A DNA stretch of 64,000 nucleotides, taken from Fusobacterium perfoetens (lineage in GTDB: Bacteria; Fusobacteriota; Fusobacteriia; Fusobacteriales; Fusobacteriaceae). Shown piece by piece: positions 54,846 to 63,563 of the stretch. The stretch spans positions 1 through 64,000 of the forward strand of contig NZ_JADYTX010000004.1 in the NCBI RefSeq assembly GCF_021531475.1, read 5' to 3'. Made by a program: the position numbers and the translations under genes. How positions within the stretch are numbered: position 1 is the stretch's first letter; each line of letters starts with the position of its first letter. The notes under the pieces were generated by a model. The model worked only from the letters and a program-made list of their open reading frames with translations. It had not been told where the DNA came from and searched no databases.

Positions 54846-55760
54846 TTAAAAAATTGTTAAACTAAGTTCTTTTGATAGTTCTTCTAATACAGCTACCCCT
54901 GCAACAGAGTTTCCTCTTTTACCTAATGATGGTCCAAAAACTCCTATTCCCATTTTTCCTGGAACAACAGATACTATTCCTCCTCCTACTCCACTCTTTG
55001 AAGGAATTCCAACTCTTACTGCAAATTCTCCTGAACTATCATACATTCCACAAGTAACCATTAAAGTTTTTACTATTGTTGCTATTCTTGGGTTGATAAC
55101 CTGTTCTCCTGTACTAGTTTTTCCACCTCTTGCTAAGAAAAGTCCAATTCTTGCTAAGTTTTTAGCTGTGGCTTCTATTGAACATTGTTTAAAATACACA
55201 TCTAGTGCATCTTCTACATTTCCTTCTATGATATTTTGACTTTTTAAGAAGTATCCCATAGCTCTGTTTCTATTTCCTGTTTCTGATTCTCCACAATAAA
55301 TTTTATAGTTTACATCTAGTGTATCATCTTCAGAAATTTTTCTAACAAAATCCAATAATCTTTGGAATTTTTCTCTTGCATCTTTTCCTTTTATCATTGA
55401 GCTTACTGCTATAGCTCCAGCATTTATCATTGGATTGTATGGTCTTTTTCTACTAGAAGTTTCCAATTTTTTTATAGAGTTAAACGGATCTCCTGTTGGT
55501 TCCATTCCAACTTTACTAAAAACATACTCTTCACCGTTATCAAGTATAGCCAACATCAATGTGATTATTTTTGATATACTTTGAATAGTAAATTTTTCTT
55601 CACAATCTCCTGCACAATATTCATTTCCATTTATATCATATATACAAATTCCTAGAGCATCTTTTTTAGCTTTATCTAGTTCCGGTATATAATTAGCAAC
55701 TTCTCCTAGTTTTGATTTTGCTTGATTATTTTTTACTAGATTTTTTAATAAATCTTCCAT
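54846..55760 (-). CDS. glsA: Glutaminase
   Basis: This 304-residue enzyme hydrolyses glutamine to glutamate and ammonia. It has the serine-beta-lactamase-like fold with the SxxK dyad S61-I-S-K64 in FTIQSISKIITLML, then GMEPTGDPFNS, RPYNPMINAGAIA (about 105-117), ESETGNRNRAMGY and GIPSKSGVGGGIVSV. Length is normal for bacterial GlsA. It heads a two-gene unit with a sodium symporter. The glutamate formed could feed amino-acid fermentation or, in acid, the ammonia could buffer pH; neither is shown here. Confidence 0.96.
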   Translation of the reverse strand: MEDLLKNLVKNNQAKSKLGEVANYIPELDKAKKDALGICIYDINGNEYCAGDCEEKFTIQSISKIITLMLAILDNGEEYVFSKVGMEPTGDPFNSIKKLETSSRKRPYNPMINAGAIAVSSMIKGKDAREKFQRLLDFVRKISEDDTLDVNYKIYCGESETGNRNRAMGYFLKSQNIIEGNVEDALDVYFKQCSIEATAKNLARIGLFLARGGKTSTGEQVINPRIATIVKTLMVTCGMYDSSGEFAVRVGIPSKSGVGGGIVSVVPGKMGIGVFGPSLGKRGNSVAGVAVLEELSKELSLTIF

Positions 55761-55813
55761 TTTTCTTCCTCCGCGATACTTTTCAATATGTTTTATTCAA
55801 AAAATATAATTTT

Positions 55814-55829
55814 TTGTTTTATAAAACAA
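55814..55829. promoter_or_regulatory. Perfect 16-bp palindrome in the glsA leader
   Basis: TTGTTTTATAAAACAA reads the same on both strands. It lies 18 nt downstream of the -10 box and about 54 bp before the glsA ATG. The position suits a repressor operator. The TTGT...ACAA ends resemble Rex-type sites, but the centre differs from that consensus. Confidence 0.45.
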
Positions 55830-55846
55830 CAACATTCCTCTTAAAC

Positions 55847-55875
55847 AATATACAACTTTAATTTTATTCTGTCAA
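55847..55875 (-). promoter_or_regulatory. Promoter of glsA-symporter operon
   Basis: The minus strand reads TTGACA (55870-55875), a 17-bp spacer and TATATT (55847-55852), about 87 nt before the ATG. Confidence 0.7.
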
Positions 55876-56228
55876 TATAAATTTAAAATGTTTGCTATAT
55901 ATTTTTTATATTACATTGGCGGGTAGAATCTATTTATTTTTTCATAAGTTTTTTAACTAAAATTTTAATATATAAAATTAATTTAAAAAATATATTTTTT
56001 AAATATTTTATTTTTGGAATTTTTTTATATTTTTAATATATTTTAAATTAATTAAATATATCATTATAAATTTATGAGGTTAATTATAGCATAATTCATT
56101 TTAACTATCTAAATATTTTTTTTATTTTTTTATAAAATTTTATAAAATAATCATTTTATGGAAACTTATGAGCCAAAAAGTAAATTCTAATCATTTAATT
56201 ATTATTTCAGTACATTTTAATACAAAAA
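55876..56228. other. AT-rich gap without a gene
   Basis: Between the glsA promoter and the YjiH gene terminator there is about 350 bp of nearly pure A/T with frequent stops in all frames. A short GC-richer patch (GGCGGGTAGA near 55918) stands out but forms no clear structure. I see no gene. Confidence 0.5.
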
Positions 56229-56248
56229 AAGGAGCCAATAAGCTCCTT
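56229..56248 (-). terminator. Terminator after the YjiH-like gene
   Basis: AAGGAGC pairs with GCTCCTT across a 6-nt loop and is followed on the minus strand by seven T residues in total. It lies 27 bp after the stop at 56275. Confidence 0.88.
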
Positions 56249-56274
56249 AACAATTTTATTTATTTTTTATTTCA

Positions 56275-57600
56275 TTAATTTGCTAGTATTCCCATACTAT
56301 ATAGTATTCTAACTATTATAAATATTACTGGGAAAGTTATTATAGTTCTTAGAACAAAGAATTTTAAAGTATCCCAGAAATTAAATCCTATTTTTGACGC
56401 AACTAATATCATTCCTGTTTCACTTAAGAAAATAAGTTGTGCAAAAGATAGAGTTCCTATTAAAAATCTTGCCATTTCACTTGGAACACCCTCTATTAAT
56501 AATGATGGAAGATACATATCTGAGAATCCAACTATCATAGCCGGTGCCATTACTGTAGCTATCTCTTTAGAGAAACCAAAAAGTTTTAAAATTGGAACTA
56601 GTGGCATTGCTATAATATTAAAAATATTTGTATGCTCTGCTATTACAAGTCCAAGAGTTCCCATAAACATAATAACTGGTATAAAAGTTATATATAAAAT
56701 TCCAACTTTTTTTATTGAATCAAGTAAAATTTCTATTTCTTTCGCTTTATTTGCTACTTCTGTAGCTTTTTTTATTGCAACAATAAAAGATGTACTTCCC
56801 TCTTCTCCTGCAAAATTTTTCCCCATATAATATTCATTTTTGAATTTTTTTAATGGAAGTCTTGCTATTATTATTCCTGCTATCACTGTTGAAAAAGCGA
56901 TTGTTGCATAAAATATTATAAATCTATCTGATAATTTTAATAAATCTGATACAACTGCCGCAAAAGATATTCCAACTATTGAAAATGATGTAGCTATTAT
57001 TACTGCTTCTCTTTGAGTATAATAACCTTTTTGATATTGTTCATCAGTAACAACTATCCCTATTGTTCCATCTCCTAAAAATGAAGCGATTGCGTCAATA
57101 GCTGCATACCCTGGTACTTTAAAAACTTTTCTCATAAAAGGAGCTATCAAAACTCCAATAAATTCAACAAGTCCGAAAGCTGTAAGAAGTGGCATCAACA
57201 TAACCCCAACACAAAAAGTTACCATTAGTGATGGAAGCAAATCATTTGCCATCATTCCACCTGTATTTGGATCTAAAATTATAGCTGGTCCTATTCCGTA
57301 GTGAACCATTAAGAAAAATATTCCACCTAATATTCTTGCTGCTCCATTAATTGGACCACATATAAAAAATTCTTTTAAATATTTGTTTTTAAAATCTTTT
57401 TTTATAAAACCTATTATAGTTCCTACAACTGTTGTTACAGAAGCTATTATTACTAACACTCTAATTTGTTCAATATAACCATCTATAATTATAGATTTAA
57501 TATGTCCCATCAAAATTGAAGATTCTCCACCTATTGTAATCGGTGCCAAAAAAGCTATTACTCCTAAAATTGAGTAAAATAAAAATTTAAAAACCGCCAT
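56275..57600 (-). CDS. YjiH-family nucleoside-recognition (Gate domain) membrane protein
   Basis: This 441-residue protein has about ten membrane segments and matches the YjiH family with a nucleoside-recognition/Gate domain: FLAPITIGGESSILMGHI near the N-terminus, CGPINGAARILGGIFFLMV (about 80-98), FLGDGTIGIVVTDEQY (about 174-189) and a late GFSDMYLPSLLIEG. Transport is likely, but the substrate is unknown. It follows the RlmA-like gene by 27 bp and ends a three-gene operon. Confidence 0.85.
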   Translation of the reverse strand: MAVFKFLFYSILGVIAFLAPITIGGESSILMGHIKSIIIDGYIEQIRVLVIIASVTTVVGTIIGFIKKDFKNKYLKEFFICGPINGAARILGGIFFLMVHYGIGPAIILDPNTGGMMANDLLPSLMVTFCVGVMLMPLLTAFGLVEFIGVLIAPFMRKVFKVPGYAAIDAIASFLGDGTIGIVVTDEQYQKGYYTQREAVIIATSFSIVGISFAAVVSDLLKLSDRFIIFYATIAFSTVIAGIIIARLPLKKFKNEYYMGKNFAGEEGSTSFIVAIKKATEVANKAKEIEILLDSIKKVGILYITFIPVIMFMGTLGLVIAEHTNIFNIIAMPLVPILKLFGFSKEIATVMAPAMIVGFSDMYLPSLLIEGVPSEMARFLIGTLSFAQLIFLSETGMILVASKIGFNFWDTLKFFVLRTIITFPVIFIIVRILYSMGILAN

Positions 57601-57627
57601 TTTTCCTCCTATTTTTAATTTTTTTAC

Positions 57628-58449
57628 CTAAGGTTTTTTAAATACATCTAAATTTACATCTACAGTTATTGGAAGTTTATCCAAAGCAAATAATTTTTCT
57701 ATTCCCTCTCTTGGACTTCTCCACCTATACGGAGTCATATTAAACATACTCCTTATACTTTCATTTTCATTTATAGTAGTTTTATAAGTACAATTTATTG
57801 TTTCTACATAATCAAATATTTTTAAATCCTCAATTGGAGAATAAAAATCTTTTCTTACTTCTTTATATACTACTTTCTTCATCTCCTCAAGATGATTTTC
57901 CCCAGTAGAAACAATAATCAGATATCCACCTTTTTTTAAGGTCCTCATTTTTTCCTCTGGAATAATTTTAGCAAACATACAAATTATAAAATCAAGAGAA
58001 TTATCTTCAATTGGTAAGTTAGAGGCACTAGCCACAACCCAATCTATATTTTTATCTTTTTTAGAAGCACTTATTATAGCTTCTTTTGATATATCTATCC
58101 CTATAATTTCATTCTCTATATTTTTTTCATCTAAAAAACTTTTAATATTGTGAGTATAGTATCCTTCACCACAACCAATATCTAAAATATTAATTTTTCC
58201 ACCTTGATATTTATTAAAAATTACCTCATTAACTTTATCAGATATTCCTTTGTAATAATCTTTTTCCAAAAATCTTTTCCTACTGATAACCATATCTTTA
58301 TCATCACCGGGATTTTTGCTGTGTTTTTGATTATCTAATAAAAGATTTACATATCCTGATTTTGCTATATCATAAGTATGTCCATTTTTACACACATAAT
58401 TTTTTTCAATTTTTTCTAATTTTTCCTTACATTTTGGACAAATCTTCAT
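57628..58449 (-). CDS. RlmA-type 23S rRNA guanine-N1 methyltransferase
   Basis: This 273-residue protein starts with a zinc ribbon (CPKCKEKLEKIEKNYVCKNGH, about 3-23, four ligands), followed by YDIAKSGYVNLLL and a class I SAM domain with ILDIGCGEGYYT (about 88-99), GIDISKEAI and WVVASASNLPIEDNSLDF. This architecture is RlmA/RrmA, which methylates G745 or G748 of 23S rRNA. Members may affect macrolide response; the target base cannot be decided here. Confidence 0.9.
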   Translation of the reverse strand: MKICPKCKEKLEKIEKNYVCKNGHTYDIAKSGYVNLLLDNQKHSKNPGDDKDMVISRKRFLEKDYYKGISDKVNEVIFNKYQGGKINILDIGCGEGYYTHNIKSFLDEKNIENEIIGIDISKEAIISASKKDKNIDWVVASASNLPIEDNSLDFIICMFAKIIPEEKMRTLKKGGYLIIVSTGENHLEEMKKVVYKEVRKDFYSPIEDLKIFDYVETINCTYKTTINENESIRSMFNMTPYRWRSPREGIEKLFALDKLPITVDVNLDVFKKP

Positions 58450-58460
58450 TTTTTCCTCTC

Positions 58461-58943
58461 TTAATCTTCTAAAACTTCTTTTATTTTTTTATTTAACAGT
58501 TGATAACCTATGGGACTTAAGTGAACTCCATCTGAACTATATTTATTATCTATAACTCCCATATTATTTAAAAACAAATTATCTATCATAAGTTTATCAG
58601 TAAATAGCTGTTCTCTCAAGAAAAAATTTAAATTTTTTATTTTTTTATTCTTATCTATATACATAGTTGGTAGAACAGAAATCACTATCGTTCTTTCAAA
58701 TCTTTTATTTAATATGTCTAAAATTTTTGAAATGTTTTGAAAAATTTTTTCTGAAGAAACATCACTTAAAATATCATTGACTCCTATCATTAAAACAGCC
58801 ACATCACCTTTTATTTTTTCATTATCTTCAAGTAACCATAAAACATCTCTAGAAAAATATCCTGGAACACCATAGTTTTCAACTCCAGAATAATCATTCC
58901 AAGCTGTGATACTATCTCCTAAAAAAACAATTTTTTTATCCAC
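58461..58943 (-). CDS. GDSL-like lipase/acylhydrolase (GTG start)
   Basis: This 160-residue SGNH hydrolase has block I VFLGDSITAWND (nucleophile Ser 11), block III VLMIGVNDIL with the Gly-Asn-Asp triad element, and block V SSDGVHLSPIGY with the catalytic Asp and His (about 138 and 141). There is no signal peptide, so it should be cytoplasmic. The start is GTG at 58943, with AAGGAGA upstream. It heads the GDSL-rlmA-yjiH operon. The ester substrate is unknown. Confidence 0.9.
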   Translation of the reverse strand: MDKKIVFLGDSITAWNDYSGVENYGVPGYFSRDVLWLLEDNEKIKGDVAVLMIGVNDILSDVSSEKIFQNISKILDILNKRFERTIVISVLPTMYIDKNKKIKNLNFFLREQLFTDKLMIDNLFLNNMGVIDNKYSSDGVHLSPIGYQLLNKKIKEVLED

Positions 58944-59072
58944 TTTTTCTCCTTATGAAACCAGAAATTTTCTCATCATTATATTGTAGCATAATTGTTT
59001 AATTTTTTTAATTCTTTTTTTTATTTTTTAAATTTTTTTGACACAAAAAATCCATATTGACATGTTAAAATT

Positions 59073-59102
59073 TTGCTTAAAGTTTTTTTATTATAGTATA
59101 AT
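59073..59102 (+). promoter_or_regulatory. Candidate promoter of gmhB
   Basis: TTGCTT (59073-59078), an 18-bp spacer and TATAAT (59097-59102) lie about 60 nt before the gmhB start. A stray TTGACA at 59057-59062 is not correctly spaced. Confidence 0.5.
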
Positions 59103-59163
59103 AAAAATTTTTGTGATAAAATAAAAATTGGTTTATATTATATTTTATTGGGAGATGATTTAT

Positions 59164-59724
59164 TTGTTAAATGAAAGGAAAAAAGCTATTTTTTTAGATA
59201 GAGATGGAACAATCAATGTGGATAAAGACTATCTATATAAAATAGAAGATTTTCAATTTGAATCAAAAGCAGATGAAGCTTTAAAAATATTATATGATTT
59301 AGGATATATTCTTATTGTTGTCACAAATCAATCTGGAATAGCTCGTGGATATTATAGTGAAGAAGATGTTGAAATTCTTCATCAAGATCTTTCAAAAATT
59401 TTACAAGAAAAAGGAATTGAAATATCAAAATTTTATTATTGTCCACATCACCCTACTAAAGGAGTTGGAAAATATAAAACAGATTGTGAGTGTAGAAAAC
59501 CTAATCCCGGAATGCTCTTAAAAGGAATTGAAGAATTTAATATAGATACTTCTCTTTCATATATGGTAGGAGATAAAAAATCAGATGTTGATGCAGGATT
59601 AAAAGCTGGTGTTACATCTATATTTTTAAACAATGGAAAAGAAGAAATTCCTAAAGATTTATCTGAAAATGTCCTTGTTTTCAAATCACTTTATGATTTT
59701 GCTATTTTTCTAAAAAATAAATAA
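59164..59724 (+). CDS. gmhB: D-glycero-D-manno-heptose 1,7-bisphosphate phosphatase (TTG start)
   Basis: This 186-residue HAD phosphatase has FLDRDGTIN (about 10-18), VTNQSGIARGYY, the zinc motif CPHHPTKGVGKYKTDCECRKP split across the loop (C-x-H...C-x-C), KPNPGMLLKG and VGDKKSDVDAGLKAG. These fit GmhB, which makes heptose 1-phosphate for LPS core precursors, or the related HisB phosphatase; GmhB is favoured by the diderm context. The start chosen is TTG at 59164 because GGGAGATGAT, close to an ideal ribosome site, lies just upstream, and the ATG at 59155 overlaps that site. Confidence 0.88.
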   Translation: MLNERKKAIFLDRDGTINVDKDYLYKIEDFQFESKADEALKILYDLGYILIVVTNQSGIARGYYSEEDVEILHQDLSKILQEKGIEISKFYYCPHHPTKGVGKYKTDCECRKPNPGMLLKGIEEFNIDTSLSYMVGDKKSDVDAGLKAGVTSIFLNNGKEEIPKDLSENVLVFKSLYDFAIFLKNK

Positions 59725-59742
59725 AAAATATTTCTATTTTAG

Positions 59743-59772
59743 TTGTAAAATATTAACTAAAAGTGATAAAAT
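59743..59772 (+). promoter_or_regulatory. Candidate promoter of murF-mraY-murD-murG
   Basis: TTGTAA (59743-59748), an 18-bp spacer and TAAAAT (59767-59772) precede the murF start by about 55 nt. The match is moderate in A/T-rich sequence. Confidence 0.4.
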
Positions 59773-59826
59773 ATAGAATAGTTGTATAAATTTTATATAA
59801 AAATTGTCAGGAGAATATATAAATTT

Positions 59827-61101
59827 ATGAAAAAATTAGTTGAAGCTTTGAATGAAACATTTAATAACTCTTTTGAAGTAGATGATATTTCAAAAGTTGA
59901 AATTGATAGTAGAAATATTAAAGAAGGGGATCTTTTTTTCGCAATAAATAATGGAAGAAATTATATTGCTGAAGTTCTTGAGAAAAAAGCCTCTTTTGTT
60001 ATATGTGATGACCCAAAATGGTCAGGAAATAAAAAAATTTTAGTTGTAGAAGATACTGTAAAAGCTATGCAACTTTTAGCTAAAAATTATAGAAAAAAAT
60101 TAAAAATCAAAATAGTTGGTATAACTGGTAGCGAGGGAAAAACTACTACAAAAGATATTATTCACGGAGTTCTCTCTTCTAAATACCAAACTAAAAAAAC
60201 TTTAGGAAATCATAACAATCACATTGGACTTCCACTTACTATTCTTAATCTACAAGAAGATGACGAATTTGGAGTTATAGAAATGGGGATGAGTAACAAA
60301 GGAGAGATTCCTATTCTTTGTGATATTGCTGGAATTGATTATGGAGTCATCACAAATATTGGAGATTCTCATTTAGAATTTATGATAAATAGAGACAATG
60401 TCTTTGCTGAGAAAAGTCAAATAAAAAATTATATAGATTCTGATAAATTATTCCTTTTTGGTGATGATATTTATCTAAAAAATCTTAAAGGAAATAAAGT
60501 AGGATTTAATTTAGAAAATGATTTTATCATAAAAAATTATAAAGAAACTCAAAACGGAGTGGATTTTATATTAAATAATCAAAATTATTCTTTCAAATTA
60601 AATGGTAAACATAACTGTATCAATGCCTCTATGGGAGTGGCTATCGGACTTTCATTAGGACTTACTCCTTCTGAAATTCAAAGAGGTCTTGACTTGGTAA
60701 ATGTAACTCCTATGAGATTTCAAAAAATAGAAAAAAATGGCACTCTTTATATAAATGATGCTTATAACGCAAGTCCTGTTTCTATGAAAGCCTCTCTTGA
60801 AACTTTTGACAATATCGATTTTTCTAAGAAAAAATTAGCTATACTTGCTGATATGGGAGAGATGGGAAGCGATGAGATAAGATTTCATCAAGAAGTATTA
60901 GAGTATGCTTTAAAAACAAAAATTGATACTTTCATCTTAATGGGAATCCGTATGAAAGAGGCTATGAAAAGCTTTAATGACGAAAGATTAATTTATTGTG
61001 ACACAAAAGATGAGATAAAAAAATTAATCTCTACATCTTATAAGGATAATGTTATTTTATTAAAAGGTTCTAACTTTAATCACCTTTGGGAAATTATTTA
61101 A
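59827..61101 (+). CDS. murF: UDP-MurNAc-tripeptide:D-Ala-D-Ala ligase
   Basis: This 424-residue Mur ligase adds D-Ala-D-Ala to the nucleotide precursor of peptidoglycan. It has the ATP-loop GITGSEGKTTTKD, LGNHNNHIGLPLTIL, EMGMSNKGEIPIL, TNIGDSHLEF and NDAYNASPVSMKASLETF. The ATG at 59827 is the natural start of the family's first strand; the AGGAG site lies 13 bases upstream, rather far, so the initiation site is less certain. mraY follows directly. Confidence 0.94.
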   Translation: MKKLVEALNETFNNSFEVDDISKVEIDSRNIKEGDLFFAINNGRNYIAEVLEKKASFVICDDPKWSGNKKILVVEDTVKAMQLLAKNYRKKLKIKIVGITGSEGKTTTKDIIHGVLSSKYQTKKTLGNHNNHIGLPLTILNLQEDDEFGVIEMGMSNKGEIPILCDIAGIDYGVITNIGDSHLEFMINRDNVFAEKSQIKNYIDSDKLFLFGDDIYLKNLKGNKVGFNLENDFIIKNYKETQNGVDFILNNQNYSFKLNGKHNCINASMGVAIGLSLGLTPSEIQRGLDLVNVTPMRFQKIEKNGTLYINDAYNASPVSMKASLETFDNIDFSKKKLAILADMGEMGSDEIRFHQEVLEYALKTKIDTFILMGIRMKEAMKSFNDERLIYCDTKDEIKKLISTSYKDNVILLKGSNFNHLWEII

Positions 61102-61112
61102 TAGGAGAAAAA

Positions 61113-62201
61113 ATGTTATATATTTTAGGAAAATTATATGAAAATTTAGATTTTTTGAGATCTATATACTTAAGAATTTCATTTGGATTTGTTTTATCTT
61201 TTTTAATTGTACTTATTGTAGGTAACCCATTTATTAAATTTTTAAGAAAGAAAAAACTTGGGGAAGAGATCAGAGAATGTGGTCCAGCATCTCACTATTC
61301 TAAAAAAGGAACTCCAACAATGGGTGGTGTTCTTATGATTTTTGGAGCTTTGGTTTCTGCTCTGATTGTTTGTGATTTATCAAATAAATTTGTTTTACTT
61401 CTTATAATCACAACATTTTTATTTAGTGCTTTAGGATTTATTGATGATTATAAAAAATTTACAGTAAATAAAGATGGACTTTCTGGTAAAAAGAAACTTT
61501 TATGTCAAACTCTTATTTCTGTGATAGTTTGGGTCTTTATAAAAGAGTTTGGAATAACTGGAAGTAAAATATTAGATTTTTCTATTATCAATCCATTAAT
61601 TTCTAATTCTTACTTTTATATAGGTAGTTTCTTTATGTTAATATTTATTATTTTTGTTATTAATGGTACTTCTAATGCTGTTAATATAACTGATGGACTT
61701 GACGGACTTGCAACTATGCCTGTTATTATTAGTTGCTCAATTCTTACCGGTATTGCTTACTTTAGTGGTCACATTGAAATGAGTTCTCACTTAAAGTTAT
61801 TTTATATTATTGGATCTGGAGAAATTGCAGTATTTTTATCTACTATCATTGGTTCTGGTCTTGCGTTCCTTTGGTATAACTGCTATCCAGCACAAATATT
61901 TATGGGAGATACAGGTTCTCTTACTTTAGGTGGTATCATCGGAGTAATAGGAGTAATATTAAAACAAGAACTTTTAATTCCTATCATCGGTGGAGTTTTC
62001 GTTATGGAGGCTGTTTCTGTTATTTTACAAGTTGGTTCTTATAAACTAAGAAAGAAAAGAATTTTTAGAATGGCTCCAATACATCATCACTTTGAATTGA
62101 TGGGAATTCCAGAATCAAAAGTAACATTTAGACTTTGGATTATGGCACTTCTTTGTGGAGGACTTGCTTTAAGTATCATTAGATTAAGAGGAATTTTATA
62201 A
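61113..62201 (+). CDS. mraY: Phospho-N-acetylmuramoyl-pentapeptide transferase
   Basis: This 362-residue integral membrane enzyme makes lipid I on undecaprenyl phosphate. About ten membrane segments are seen, with GTPTMGGVLMI (about 63-73), GFIDDYKKF, NGTSNAVNITDGLDGLA (the Asn/Asp catalytic loop), FMGDTGSLTLGG and the HHHFE motif (IHHHFELMG). The ATG at 61113 has AGGAGA six bases upstream. It follows murF by 11 bp. Confidence 0.97.
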   Translation: MLYILGKLYENLDFLRSIYLRISFGFVLSFLIVLIVGNPFIKFLRKKKLGEEIRECGPASHYSKKGTPTMGGVLMIFGALVSALIVCDLSNKFVLLLIITTFLFSALGFIDDYKKFTVNKDGLSGKKKLLCQTLISVIVWVFIKEFGITGSKILDFSIINPLISNSYFYIGSFFMLIFIIFVINGTSNAVNITDGLDGLATMPVIISCSILTGIAYFSGHIEMSSHLKLFYIIGSGEIAVFLSTIIGSGLAFLWYNCYPAQIFMGDTGSLTLGGIIGVIGVILKQELLIPIIGGVFVMEAVSVILQVGSYKLRKKRIFRMAPIHHHFELMGIPESKVTFRLWIMALLCGGLALSIIRLRGIL

Positions 62202-62234
62202 AACTTTATTATATTTATTTGGAGGTATATATTT

Positions 62235-63563
62235 ATGAAAAAAGCCATAGTTTTTGGTAATGGTGTCAGTGGAAAAGGAGCAAAAAAACTTTTAGAATCT
62301 GAGGGAGTTCAAGTAGTTTTAGTTGATGATAAAACTGGAGTTTCTTCTGCTGATGCTTTAGAAATGTTAGATGAAATAGATCTATTTATCAAAAGTCCAG
62401 GAATCCCTTTTGATAATTCTTTAGTAAAAAAAGCTTGTGAAAAAAATATAGATGTTATTGATGAGATAGAATTAGGATATAGATACATAAAAGAAAAAAA
62501 TCTTCCTACAAAAATAGTTGCAATAACTGGAAGTAATGGAAAAACAACTACAACATCAAAAACTACTGAGCTTTTACAAAAAGCTGGTTACAAAGCTATG
62601 CACGCTGGTAATATTGGAAACTCTTTGGCTGAATTAATACTTGAAAATAAAGATTTAGAGTTTGCTGTTTTAGAGTTAAGCTCTTTCCAATTAGAAGGGA
62701 TAAAAGATTTCAGACCTAATATCTCTCTTATTGTAAATCTTTCTCCAGATCATCTTGATAGATATGCTGTGGTTGATGAATACTACGACGCTAAATTTAA
62801 TATTTGTAAAAATCAAAAAGATGAAGATATATTTATCTACAACTTAAACGATGACGAAACTCTAAAAAGATTAGAAAAAAATGTTCATTGTAAAACAATA
62901 GGTGTTACTGTTGATAAAAGAAAAGATGAGGCTATCTGTTTTGATAAAGATGGTTGGGTAATCTATAATGGGGAAAAAGTTCTTGAAACTTCAAAACTTT
63001 CTCTAAAAGGAAAGCATAACTTAGAAAATGCTTTATTTATAATTACTGTTGGTAAAAATTTAGGTGTTTCTAACGAAGTTATTCAAAATTGTCTTTATAA
63101 TACAAAATCTCTAGAACACAGAATGGAACTTTTCTATAAATGGGGAGAAAATATATTTATCAATGACTCAAAAGGAACTAACCTTGACTCTACTACTTTT
63201 GCGATAGAAGCTTATAAAAATTCTATTTTAATCTGCGGTGGAAAAGATAAAGGACTTCCTCTTGAAGGAATCGTTGAAACTATCAAAAAAAATGTAAAAG
63301 CTGTTTACTTAATAGGAAAAATGGCTAACAGAATGGAAGAATCTTTATTAAAAGGTGGATACCCACAAGAAAAAATCCATAATCTTGAAACTTTAGAAAA
63401 TGTTCTTAAAGATTTAAGAAACAAATTAACTACTGATGATAAGGAAGTTATCTTACTTTCTCCGTCAACTTCAAGCTATGACCAATTCAAATCTTTTGAA
63501 CATAGAGGAGAAGTTTTTAAAGCTTTAACTATGGAAATTTTTGATGGAGGAGAAAGACTGTGA
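62235..63563 (+). CDS. murD: UDP-N-acetylmuramoylalanine--D-glutamate ligase
   Basis: This 442-residue Mur ligase adds D-Glu to UDP-MurNAc-Ala. It has FGNGVSGKGAKKLL (about 7-20), KSPGIPFDNSLV, the P-loop ITGSNGKTTTTSK (about 96-108), AVLELSSFQLEGI, NLSPDHLDRY and HRMEL...INDSKGTNLDST. GGAGG precedes the ATG. Its stop overlaps the murG GTG start by 4 bp. Confidence 0.97.
   Translation: MKKAIVFGNGVSGKGAKKLLESEGVQVVLVDDKTGVSSADALEMLDEIDLFIKSPGIPFDNSLVKKACEKNIDVIDEIELGYRYIKEKNLPTKIVAITGSNGKTTTTSKTTELLQKAGYKAMHAGNIGNSLAELILENKDLEFAVLELSSFQLEGIKDFRPNISLIVNLSPDHLDRYAVVDEYYDAKFNICKNQKDEDIFIYNLNDDETLKRLEKNVHCKTIGVTVDKRKDEAICFDKDGWVIYNGEKVLETSKLSLKGKHNLENALFIITVGKNLGVSNEVIQNCLYNTKSLEHRMELFYKWGENIFINDSKGTNLDSTTFAIEAYKNSILICGGKDKGLPLEGIVETIKKNVKAVYLIGKMANRMEESLLKGGYPQEKIHNLETLENVLKDLRNKLTTDDKEVILLSPSTSSYDQFKSFEHRGEVFKALTMEIFDGGERL

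Noticed and set aside
59057-59062. TTGACA as -35 for gmhB
   Set aside because: No -10 box occurs at 16-18 bp; the TATAAT at 59097 is 34 bp away.
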